NCBI GenBank assembly: GCA_937923255.1
Contig: CALAIL010000053.1
Coordinates: 1-11,611 of the forward strand
DNA: 11,611 bases
Reading direction: 5' to 3'
Origin: an uncultured Propionivibrio sp.
GTDB taxonomy: Bacteria; Pseudomonadota; Gammaproteobacteria; Burkholderiales; Rhodocyclaceae
Below the pieces are notes generated by a model. That model made no database searches. It worked only from the letters and a program-made list of their open reading frames with translations, and was not told where the DNA came from. Position 1 is the stretch's first letter; every line of letters begins with the position of its first letter. The translations under genes and the position numbers were made by a program. This document shows, one piece after another, positions 1 through 6,010 of the stretch.

Positions 1-213
1 GGCCGCCGCTTCCAAAGCGGCGCCGGTGATCTGCTGCCATGGACGCCGCTTGCCGCGCCGCGACCAACATTCCTGAATAAAAGCTCCCAGCGCCACTAAG
101 GTCAATGCAGCAAGCAGCAACAGGGCAATCAATACGGGCCAGACCAGGACGCCGGAGACTACGTGCAGTAACTCGCGAATCGTATCGATCGTACTAGTAG
201 AATTCATTATCAT
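1..213 (-). CDS. Membrane protein, N-terminal part only; MotA/TolQ/ExbB-like (tentative)
   Basis: This is an open frame on the minus strand that starts at 213 and is still open at the left edge, giving 71 residues. The ATG at 213 is preferred over the ATG at 207 because AAAGG lies about 6 nt upstream of it. The first ~17 residues are polar and helical. A strong membrane segment follows (VLVWPVLIALLLLAALTLVA), then a basic cytoplasmic stretch with WSRRGKRRPW. This pattern, a short N-terminus, one TM helix starting at LWP/VWP and then an Arg-rich turn, resembles ExbB/TolQ-like proteins that accompany CobN-like chelatases and TonB-type uptake in B12-controlled clusters. The upstream gene ends 2 nt before this start, so the two are probably translationally coupled. 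The family call is inferred from a fragment; any small inner-membrane protein with one N-terminal helix could look the same. Confidence 0.5.
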   Translation of the reverse strand, partial: MIMNSTSTIDTIRELLHVVSGVLVWPVLIALLLLAALTLVALGAFIQECWSRRGKRRPWQQITGAALEAAA

Positions 214-215
214 TT

Positions 216-350
216 TCAACCTTTAACAAAGGCGCATAGTATCACGCGGAATTTCGAGGGCAGCTCGTATTCGGCGTGCTCATCCTGATCCGCGTGCGGA
301 TGATCGAATGGATTATTTGGCGAAGCCCTGATTCTTCGGCGCGTAGCCAT
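216..350 (-). CDS. Small His/Asp-rich protein, 44 aa
   Basis: This short minus-strand frame starts at ATG 350 and stops with TGA at 216-218, only 2 nt before the start of the next gene. An in-frame ATG at 386 would add 12 residues. The N-terminus is very basic (MATRRRIRAS). It is followed by a metal-ligand-like cluster DHPHADQDEHAEYE (residues 16-29) and a mildly hydrophobic C-terminus (FRVILCAFVKG) containing one Cys. No membrane helix of full length is visible. The clustered His, Asp and Glu residues and the position between a probable cobalamin riboswitch and an ExbB-like gene suggest a role linked to cobalt or B12. That is inference; I do not recognise the family. DUF2149 proteins, which sit in similar clusters, also begin with an Arg-rich stretch but carry a clear TM segment that this one lacks. 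Confidence 0.5.
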   Translation of the reverse strand: MATRRRIRASPNNPFDHPHADQDEHAEYELPSKFRVILCAFVKG

Positions 351-428
351 TTCGTTACCGGCCGCCGCATTTGCTCTCTGTCGCATTGCGCTTCACTTTT
401 CACGTCATGGGCCCGATACCGGCGCTTT

Positions 429-573
429 CCGCTAGGCCTGATATAGAGGGTGGCGCGCAGATCAACGGATTAAAAAAACTAACGCTCCGGTTGCAGGGCA
501 GCTCCCAATATCGCCCGGCATCGGGGCTGCTACCCGGAGATGTACGTGGATAAAGGGTCCCAAGGCACCCCAC
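429..573 (-). promoter_or_regulatory. Probable cobalamin (B12) riboswitch
   Basis: Read on the minus strand, the segment has the ordered core of a B12 riboswitch. A 5' GGGGTGCC...GGGACCC element lies at 555-573. A P4-like helix pairs GGGTAG (530-535) with CTGCCC (496-501), with one U-G pair. Nested directly inside is a P5-like helix, CCCGAT (520-525) with ATTGGG (504-509), whose loop contains GGGCGA. It is followed at once by GCTGCCCTGCAAC (490-502), close to the family consensus GCTGCCCCCGCAAC. A CGGA/TCCG stem follows, then a degenerate B12-box-like TATCAGGCCTAGCGG (429-443) shorter than the usual consensus. A loose -10 (TATAAAAT, 699-706, minus) lies about 125 nt upstream. The regulated genes would be the His-rich ORF at 216-350 and the membrane protein below it. 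The core match is good; the 3' box is imperfect. Confidence 0.68.
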
Positions 574-577
574 TTGC

Positions 578-622
578 TCCTCTCTTCTAAAGGGGAGCAG
601 CCCGAAGGGCTGAGGGGTTTTT
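578..622. repeat. REP-like hairpin cluster
   Basis: Two adjacent hairpins are visible: CTCC...GGAG around 578-597 and AGCCC-GAA-GGGCT at 599-611. They are followed on the plus strand by GAGGGG and a run of five T. No plus-strand gene ends here, so a terminator role is doubtful. It looks like a dispersed intergenic repeat lying just upstream of the riboswitch. Confidence 0.35.
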
Positions 623-632
623 ATGTTTTTTG

Positions 633-671
633 ATGCCCTGAACCCCTTGTATTTAGGGGATCTCAGGGCAT
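633..671. repeat. Nested inverted repeat
   Basis: The outer arms ATGCCCTGA (633-641) and TCAGGGCAT (663-671) are perfect complements. The inner arms CCCCT (643-647) and AGGGG (655-659) nest inside them. T-rich sequence follows on the plus strand only. It lies in the leader region upstream of the riboswitch, between it and petC, and could contribute to transcription insulation or be a mobile repeat. Confidence 0.4.
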
Positions 672-728
672 TTTATGTTTTCTGGCCTGTTTTTACGGAT
701 TTTATAGGGGACTTCGCAAGTTTAAAGA

Positions 729-789
729 GCGGCTCGACTTTGCCAAAAGACAAGGCGAGCTAACGCAGTATTTTGGTAAAGAAAGCCGC
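729..789. repeat. Long interrupted hairpin at the 3' end of petC
   Basis: GCGGCT (729-734) pairs with AGCCGC (784-789), and CTTTGCCAAAA (738-748) pairs with TTTTGGTAAAG (771-781) at 10 of 11 positions. The loop holds GACAAGGCGAGCTAACGCAG (749-768), a phrase that resembles dispersed intergenic repeats I associate with Neisseria-type genomes. The right arm touches the petC stop codon, so on the minus strand this is the first structure after the bc1 operon and may act as its 3' end. Confidence 0.4.
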
Positions 790-1643
790 TATTTTCTGCG
801 GTAGTGCATGGTGGCCAGCAGCAGCCCAAGGAAGACCGTCAGGTAGCCGAGCACATACCATCCCGTGCGTTGGCGGGCGGCGCGGTCCGGATCGGCCGCC
901 CAGGTGAGGAAGGCCGTGACGTCTTTGGCGTACTGGGCTTCCGTCTGCGGCGCTTCTGGCTCGCCGGCGGCGTTTTTCGGGTATTCAAATTCGTCGTCAA
1001 ACAGCGGTTTGGCCATGTTGAGCTTGCCGCCCGGCGCATAGCGGTTGGTCGTCAGCGCCGGGTCCTGGTCGTCATAGCCGGTGAGGATGGCGTAAACGTA
1101 GTCGCTGCCCTGCTCGGCATAGGGAATGAACAGGTCGCGGACAAATTGCGTGAAGCTGCGGTCGTAGCTGCGCGCCAGCGTTATGTAGGTCAAATCCGGC
1201 GGCGCGACGCCGAGATTGAGGTATTTCGCCTGCTCCGGGTTGGCGTAGGGTGAAATGAAATGGTTGCTCAACCGGCCTGCGCGCTTGGCCGGTTCGCCGT
1301 CATCGCTGACGGTTGGAAATTCGTAGCTGGCTGCGATCTCTTGCGCTTCTTTCAGAGTCAGTTCCGGGCCGCCTGGTCGGGTGAGCGCGCGAAAATCCAG
1401 ATGCTTCATGCTGTGACAGGCGCGGCATTTCTGTTCGTAAATTTGTAAGCCGCGCCGAAGCTGCGCTTTGTCGTAGGCGCCATTGAGGCCGGAAAAACTC
1501 CACGTCTGCCGCGGCGGGATGTCCCCGGTCGGTGCGGCGGTCGCGTACATTGTCGCGGTGGCAAGCCACACAACAAAGCCGGCCAGCGTCAACCATGTAC
1601 GCGGGAATGTACGCCGGAACGCACGCCGGATTTGTGCTGTCAT
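789..1643 (-). CDS. petC: Cytochrome c1 subunit of the bc1 complex
   Basis: This is the c-type heme subunit of ubiquinol-cytochrome c reductase, passing electrons from the Rieske protein to soluble cytochrome c in the periplasm. The start is ATG 1643, which overlaps the petB stop as ATGA and has GGAAGGG upstream; the longer open frame back to 1727 would overlap petB by 88 bp and is rejected. The protein is 284 aa. It has an N-terminal hydrophobic export segment (about residues 17-36) and a CRACH heme-binding motif at 73-77. A likely axial Met lies in GGKLNMAKPLFDDEFEY. A C-terminal membrane anchor (GWYVLGYLTVFLGLLLATMHYRRK) ends in basic residues. The length and layout fit proteobacterial cytochrome c1. 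It is the last gene of petABC, and the overlap implies translational coupling to petB. Confidence 0.95.
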   Translation of the reverse strand: MTAQIRRAFRRTFPRTWLTLAGFVVWLATATMYATAAPTGDIPPRQTWSFSGLNGAYDKAQLRRGLQIYEQKCRACHSMKHLDFRALTRPGGPELTLKEAQEIAASYEFPTVSDDGEPAKRAGRLSNHFISPYANPEQAKYLNLGVAPPDLTYITLARSYDRSFTQFVRDLFIPYAEQGSDYVYAILTGYDDQDPALTTNRYAPGGKLNMAKPLFDDEFEYPKNAAGEPEAPQTEAQYAKDVTAFLTWAADPDRAARQRTGWYVLGYLTVFLGLLLATMHYRRK

Positions 1644-2878
1644 GGTTTTTGCCCTTCCCGCTTTTTTTCCTGCCGCGGTTCCTGCTTTTCCAGCCAGCGC
1701 CGGCAGGGCAGTACGACGACGAACCACGCGAAATAGAGCACCGTGGAGAGTTGCGACAGTGGGCGTATCCAGCCGGGTTCGGCGCTGCGCCTAAATAACC
1801 AGTCGATAAAATCCGGCCCGACTAGCGCCTTGGATCCCATCCAGCCCAGCCAGACCATGTTGAGAATCCAGAGAAAGAAGCCTGCCTTGATCCAAGGGCT
1901 ATGATGGCGGAAACGCGAATTTGATGTATCCAGCCACGGCAGAAAGTAGAAAATCGCTATCGCTCCAAACATTAGGAAAATGCCCGTCACTTCGTCCGGG
2001 AAGCAGCGCAGAATGGAAAACAACGGTAGGAAATACCATTCCGGCGTAACGATCAGCGGTGTTACGGTCGGGTCGGCTTTAATGAAGTTGTCGGCGCTGC
2101 TGAAATAGTTCGGCGCAAAAAATACACCCCAGGTAAAAAGTATCAGGTAGAGGGTGATTTTGACCGTATCTTCGTCCGTGATCCGGTAGTCCAGCAGCAG
2201 GCGCTGGTTCTCCTGGGGAGTGAATTCTTTTTTGATGGCATCGGCAAAGGCACGGCGCACTGTCCTGACGTGTACGATGGCCATGCCGGTAATAATGAGC
2301 GGGATGAGAAAGTGCAGTACGAAGAAGCGCCCGAACGTCGGTGTGTCCACCGCATAGCCGCCGATCAGAAAGCTCTGGATATCCGCCCCGATGAGCGGAA
2401 TGGTGCGCGCAAAGCCGGTGATGACAGTTGCCGCCCAGTAACTTTTCTGCCCGCCTACCAGGCTGTAGCCCAGGAATGCCGTGACAATCAGCAGTACATA
2501 CAGCGTAACGCTGATCATCCACATCCTGATGTAGGGCTTGCGATAGGTGGCGTAATGCATCGCGCGGAATATGTGCAGATAGCAGGCGAAAAAAAGCAGC
2601 GATGCGCCGATGCCGTGCACATTGCGGATCAGCTCGCCATGCCGGACGTAGCGCATGATGTGAATGATGGAATCCCAGGCCTGGTCGGCCGTGGGAACGT
2701 AAAACATCGCCAGCACCATGCCGGAAATCACTTCGATGACCAGCATGACCAACAGGATGGCGCCGGCGGCGAATAACCAGAAGCTGCGCGTGGAAGCAGG
2801 CCGTGGCAAGCACGCCAAAAGGGGCTTCAGCACACCCATGCCACGTTCTGCCGGAGCATCTGGCCGCGTATTAGTCAT
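1640..2878 (-). CDS. petB: Cytochrome b subunit of the bc1 complex (divergent)
   Basis: This is the membrane core of the bc1 complex, holding both b hemes and the two quinone sites. It is 412 aa with at least eight hydrophobic helices. All four heme ligands are present with bc1-type spacing: H88/H102 and H189/H203, each pair 14 apart (b6f has 15 in the second). PEWY is intact in the segment PEWYFLPLFSILR. Several family signatures are altered. The usual GYxLPWGQMSFW reads GYSLVGGQKSYW (residues 137-148), the helix-A QIxTG reads EVISG, and the HExGSNNPxG loop after the fourth helix is replaced by RTVRRAFADAIKKEF. The ef/Qo-side ATVIT and GGYAVD motifs are kept. The reading frame is continuous, so this is a real variant rather than an error. 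It starts 54 nt after petA and overlaps petC by 4 nt. Confidence 0.94.
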   Translation of the reverse strand: MTNTRPDAPAERGMGVLKPLLACLPRPASTRSFWLFAAGAILLVMLVIEVISGMVLAMFYVPTADQAWDSIIHIMRYVRHGELIRNVHGIGASLLFFACYLHIFRAMHYATYRKPYIRMWMISVTLYVLLIVTAFLGYSLVGGQKSYWAATVITGFARTIPLIGADIQSFLIGGYAVDTPTFGRFFVLHFLIPLIITGMAIVHVRTVRRAFADAIKKEFTPQENQRLLLDYRITDEDTVKITLYLILFTWGVFFAPNYFSSADNFIKADPTVTPLIVTPEWYFLPLFSILRCFPDEVTGIFLMFGAIAIFYFLPWLDTSNSRFRHHSPWIKAGFFLWILNMVWLGWMGSKALVGPDFIDWLFRRSAEPGWIRPLSQLSTVLYFAWFVVVLPCRRWLEKQEPRQEKKREGQKP

Positions 2879-2932
2879 GTTGTGCTTTCTGCGCCATCGT
2901 GTGTCTTGCTGCCCTTGTGCGTGCCGGAACGC

Positions 2933-3541
2933 TTATACGCTCTTTACGCCCAGACGAAGCGTGAGTCCGTCCGCATGAAAAGCATAGTCGGGAATCGCCA
3001 GATTCTCGGTAGCCGGGCCGCGCGTAACCCGCCCGGACAGATCGAATTCAGAACCATGACAGGGGCACAGCCAGCCGAGATTTCCGCCGGTCTGCTCATT
3101 GGGAATACAGCCGGTATGCGGGCAGTGGCCATACACCACCAGCCACTGCTCATGACCCGACTTGACCCTTTCGGCATCTGTCTGCGGCGAAATTCCTGTT
3201 TTGCCATCCAGCGCTCTGGCCTGTGCGATTTCTTCTTCCGTCCGGTGGCGAATCAGCACCAGCCGGCCGCGCCAGAGGCGGCGCACCGTCTGACCGGGCG
3301 CGATATCTCCCAGCGCAATATCGATAGGTTCGCCATCAGCCAGGGTTTTCTCGTCCGGCCCCAAAGCGGACAGTAGCGGCCACATCGCCGTCGCGACTCC
3401 CGCAGCACCGACCAGCCGCGTCAGCTTGCACAAACACTGGCGTTTGTGTTCCTGCAACGGCGGCAGATTTTCCCCGGCATCTTTCCCGGTTTGCGCCGAA
3501 GTTGCTTCCGGCGGTGAAATAGGGCGCTTAAGTTTGAACAT
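2933..3541 (-). CDS. petA: Rieske iron-sulfur subunit of the bc1 complex
   Basis: This carries the 2Fe-2S cluster that takes the first electron from ubiquinol. The cluster-binding boxes are complete: CPHTGCIP and CPCHGSEFD near the C-terminus, followed by the usual GRVTRGPA. Before the head domain is one hydrophobic anchor (LVGAAGVATAMWPLLSALGP). The Tat-type motif that normally reads RRxFL just before it is KRQCLCKL here (K-R, two Cys nearby). Starting at ATG 3541 gives 202 aa, the usual family size; the frame is open to another ATG at 3619, which would add 26 residues. Neither start has a good Shine-Dalgarno, so the choice rests on length. It is the first gene of petABC, with an extended -10 element upstream at 3668-3676. 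Confidence 0.93.
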   Translation of the reverse strand: MFKLKRPISPPEATSAQTGKDAGENLPPLQEHKRQCLCKLTRLVGAAGVATAMWPLLSALGPDEKTLADGEPIDIALGDIAPGQTVRRLWRGRLVLIRHRTEEEIAQARALDGKTGISPQTDAERVKSGHEQWLVVYGHCPHTGCIPNEQTGGNLGWLCPCHGSEFDLSGRVTRGPATENLAIPDYAFHADGLTLRLGVKSV

Positions 3542-3667
3542 GTTCCGGATAGCAGCTACGTCAATCGTCAATTGCCGTATCAGATGTCTTTGAATGGTAA
3601 AACATACCTTACGCGGCATAAGCGGTGAATTTGCCTGTATTTACCCGCGCAGGAATAAGTAGTATTG

Positions 3668-3676
3668 AGTATAGCA
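3668..3676 (-). promoter_or_regulatory. Extended -10 promoter element for petABC
   Basis: On the minus strand the bases read TGCTATACT, an extended -10 (TGn plus TATACT). The hexamer 17 nt upstream (ATCTGG) is a poor -35, as is common with extended -10 promoters. It lies about 50 nt before the ATG at 3619 and about 130 nt before the ATG at 3541. From 3620 to 3885 I see no gene; the sequence becomes markedly AT-rich beyond about 3780. Confidence 0.45.
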
Positions 3677-3885
3677 TATGCCTATTAGCACCAGATAAAT
3701 TGTCCCCAAGGGGTGTGTGGGCGCACTAGAATTTATTTACCCGTATACGCCAAACTGGCGATCAGTAAAAAAGCGCGAGTAAAGAGCTGCCTAAATGACT
3801 AGATAATAAAATCATAAAATAGATAGTAAGTTTTATTAAAAGCAATTAAATAAAATATATTATTATTCTAAAATAAGTAAAAGCT

Positions 3886-4566
3886 TTAATAGGGTAAATT
3901 TAGCTCAACAATTATTGGGTTATGGTCGCTTGCTTTATGCCATTTTTCAGTGCTAAGAATTTCGCACGATTTCATTATTAATTTTGAACAATAACAATAG
4001 TCGATATGGTATGGTTTATTAAGGTTGTGATGCATAAAAAATGTTGGTTGGTTTTCTTTGCCAAATATCACCTGATGTAAAGTGTGATAAATAGAAAATA
4101 ATCCTTTTTCAGATAATTTTTGATTAAGGTAGGAATGGTTACGAAAATCATGTTTTTTGTCCCAAATAATATTACTGTTAAAATCTCCTATAATAACTGT
4201 ATTATTATTAATATAATTCCAATAAATAGCTAAGTATTTGTTAATGTCCTCTATATATGGATTTTTTGCCCAAATAGCCAATAGCGTTATATTATCATTG
4301 ATTCTGGCCGGAAGATAGTTTCTAAATAAATAGTCTGGCCAGTCACAGGCTTCCAGTTTTATTTGTGAGTTAGCAATAATTGCCAATCCCTTATAAGGTA
4401 TTAGCCCTGTCCAGATATGGTTAATCGCCCATTTTTTGTATTCTTCAGATGCTGTTGTTTCAGGGTTTTCACATTCTGCGATAACAAACAAGTCAGCGTT
4501 TATTGATTTCAATAACTGGATTTTGGCGCGCAAGTTTCCTTGGCAATTCCAAAAAAATATTTTCAT
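3886..4566 (-). CDS. Endonuclease/exonuclease/phosphatase (EEP) family protein
   Basis: This is a metal-dependent phosphodiesterase-fold protein of 226 aa, close to a bare EEP domain. Visible catalytic motifs, in order: WNCQ with Asn7; AECE with Glu31/Glu33; GDFNSN with Asp128 and Asn130; HIDYCY with Asp189; and SDHNPI with Asp214-His215. All are in the expected positions, so the enzyme should be active. The substrate (DNA, RNA or a phosphoester metabolite) cannot be read from sequence. There is no signal peptide or membrane segment, so it is probably cytoplasmic. Base composition is strikingly AT-rich and codon choice is A/T-ending, unlike the flanking GST and petA genes, which suggests horizontal acquisition. 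It lies 56 nt downstream of the GST gene on the same strand, with no good ribosome site visible. Confidence 0.85.
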   Translation of the reverse strand: MKIFFWNCQGNLRAKIQLLKSINADLFVIAECENPETTASEEYKKWAINHIWTGLIPYKGLAIIANSQIKLEACDWPDYLFRNYLPARINDNITLLAIWAKNPYIEDINKYLAIYWNYINNNTVIIGDFNSNIIWDKKHDFRNHSYLNQKLSEKGLFSIYHTLHQVIFGKENQPTFFMHHNLNKPYHIDYCYCSKLIMKSCEILSTEKWHKASDHNPIIVELNLPY

Positions 4567-4622
4567 ATTTTCGGGCGTTTTGCCGATGCGGCCGATGTGC
4601 CTTGCTGGGCGAAACGTTGTGT

Positions 4623-5234
4623 TTATTGCACCGCACGGCGCAGCTCACCAACGCTGGCGGGGCGCTGTTCCAGTTGGGTGATGGCGACGGCGCGCACGTC
4701 GGGGCGTTGGCAGTAAGTAGCAAAGGCTTGCTGATTGGCGGCGCTGAGGTGGGCGCGGTAGAGGTCGCCGTGGCGCAGTTCGGCGTAAGACAGCGCCATG
4801 CCAAGAACGTGGGTGGCAACGTCGTTGCTTGCCGGATCAAGTGATGGGCAGTGGGCCAGGCCACGCGCAACAGCGTCGCGGGCGCGGGCAATGTGCGGGT
4901 GGGCGGGGGTGTTTTCTGGCTGGAAGCGGGCGAGCGAGTAGGCTTTTACGACCTGGTCGAGCAGTTCGTAGCCATAGCCTGCCAGCGCCGCTTGCTGCGC
5001 GCCCTGGAAGGGGTGGTCGAAAAGGTAGTCGAGAATGAGCGGGCTGTTGGTGATGATGGCGCCGTTGTCGGCAATGAGCGTTGGCACTTGCGAAAGCGGG
5101 TTGATGGCGGTGAGTTCGGCCGGTGTTGTCCACGGATCAACGTAAGCGAGTTGCAACTCGTCCATGCCGCGCGCGAGGGCGGCGAGCATGACCATGCGGG
5201 CGTAGGGGGAAGTAGTGCTGGTATAGAGTTTCAT
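4623..5234 (-). CDS. Glutathione S-transferase family protein
   Basis: 203 aa with the two-domain GST layout: an N-terminal thioredoxin-like domain (about 1-75) and an all-helical C-terminal domain. Visible features are SPYAR (9-13) at the glutathione-thiol position, NPLSQVPTL (45-53) with the conserved cis-proline P51, and ITNSPLILDYL (61-71). In the last motif the usual Glu-Ser glutathione contact is Asn-Ser. The protein is cytosolic and likely conjugates or reduces glutathione with an unknown partner. The start ATG at 5234 is followed at once by MKLYTSTTSPYAR, the normal family N-terminus, and GGAG lies about 10 nt upstream. GC content is like the bc1 genes. It is probably monocistronic or reads through into the EEP gene. 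Confidence 0.9.
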   Translation of the reverse strand: MKLYTSTTSPYARMVMLAALARGMDELQLAYVDPWTTPAELTAINPLSQVPTLIADNGAIITNSPLILDYLFDHPFQGAQQAALAGYGYELLDQVVKAYSLARFQPENTPAHPHIARARDAVARGLAHCPSLDPASNDVATHVLGMALSYAELRHGDLYRAHLSAANQQAFATYCQRPDVRAVAITQLEQRPASVGELRRAVQ

Positions 5235-5450
5235 GAGATGGGACTCCGAGAAGTTGGGTTTAAAGACATTTTACGCGGTTTATAATAGCGCATCACGGAT
5301 AATAGAGAAATTCATTTTTTACTATATCAATAGATTGGTGGCGGCTGTAATATTTATGGTATTGCTGTTATTGCAGGTTGCTATATATAGTATTCTATAA
5401 AGCTTGTTAATTATTAGTCCAATATTGATCGATAGTAAAAGCACGCAAAG

Positions 5451-5515
5451 TATAGAAAAGTAATTATGATATACGGACGAGTTTGTCACGTATAGAAAAA
5501 TAAATATGTTATACT
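5451..5515 (+). promoter_or_regulatory. Duplicated promoter-like element upstream of SemiSWEET
   Basis: Two 24-bp direct repeats, at 5451-5474 and 5491-5514, match at 21 of 24 positions and start exactly 40 bp apart. Both begin TATAGAAAA and end TATAC preceded by TGA or TGT. The second yields a clear extended -10, TGTTATACT (5507-5515), about 42 nt before the SemiSWEET ATG. The surrounding 5235-5556 spacer is AT-rich and shows no convincing gene. A TATAAT at 5281-5286 (plus) is also present, without a good -35. Confidence 0.5.
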
Positions 5516-5556
5516 ATATCCCTAAGATTATTATTTACCATAGGACACGTTTAATC

Positions 5557-5814
5557 ATGACTGAAAAACAAATTCGTGTTTTAGCTGTTGTTGCTACGCT
5601 TGCTTCCATTTGTATGTATGTATCTTATGTTTTTCAAATTCAAAATAATTTGGCCGGGAATAAAGGAAGCCCGATCCAACCGCTCTGCGCCGCAATCAAC
5701 TGCACGCTGTGGGTGGTGTATGGCCTTTTCAAGAAAGAGCGCGATTGGCCAATTGCGATTGCTAACGCACCCGGTGTCGTGCTGGGAATAATCACATGCG
5801 TGACGAGTTTGTGA
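5557..5814 (+). CDS. SemiSWEET family sugar transporter
   Basis: An 85-aa membrane protein with three hydrophobic helices, the size of bacterial SemiSWEETs, which dimerise to form a small sugar channel in the inner membrane. Helix 1 spans about residues 6-27, helix 2 about 40-58 and helix 3 about 64-84. The family tryptophan (W52) and asparagine (N70), which line the substrate pocket, are present in LWVVYG and AIANAPG. KGSPIQPL follows helix 1. The PQ-loop Pro-Gln at the end of helix 1 reads F26-Q27 instead. The start at 5557 is chosen over the in-frame ATG at 5506 because MTEKQIR is a typical family N-terminus, AGGA lies upstream, and the -10 element overlaps the upstream ATG. The 5' part is AT-rich and the 3' part richer in GC. 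Confidence 0.88.
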   Translation: MTEKQIRVLAVVATLASICMYVSYVFQIQNNLAGNKGSPIQPLCAAINCTLWVVYGLFKKERDWPIAIANAPGVVLGIITCVTSL

Positions 5815-5872
5815 ACGCCGCGTAGGATTCGTCCCAGTTTTATTCCATCCGCTGCCAACCCCTGTAATATCA

Positions 5873-5913
5873 CGAGGCATTTAGCCGGCTGTTCAAGCCG
5901 GCTAAATGCCTCG
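5873..5913. terminator. Perfect 18-bp inverted repeat
   Basis: CGAGGCATTTAGCCGGCT (5873-5890) and its exact complement (5896-5913) flank a 5-nt loop GTTCA. There is no T-run on either side, so classic intrinsic termination is unsure. It sits between the SemiSWEET stop and the MFS start. Further on, TACCG-CAT-CGGTA (5940-5952) is a small operator-like palindrome. Confidence 0.5.
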
Positions 5914-6010
5914 AGCTGTTCTGCGGATATTTCAAGCGCTACCGCATCGGTATGCCTGGTTATTTATTCAACTGTAAACAATAGCGCCTGACTTCTTCAC
6001 GCACAGCCCC

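Noticed and set aside
371..553. 60-codon plus-strand frame
   Set aside because: It lies antisense to the riboswitch core, has no ribosome site and no family features.
633..642. ATGCCCTGAA and ATGCCTGAAA (9642) as uptake sequences
   Set aside because: Both lack the GT of ATGCCGTCTGAA; they fit better as hairpin arms.
1644..1727. N-terminal extension of cytochrome c1 to ATG 1727
   Set aside because: It would overlap petB by 88 bp, and the ATG at 1643 has an ATGA overlap, a ribosome site and a normal export segment.
5297..5400. Small hydrophobic frame reading FMVLLLLQVAIYSIL
   Set aside because: There is no start codon with a ribosome site, and AT-rich DNA readily gives hydrophobic chance peptides.
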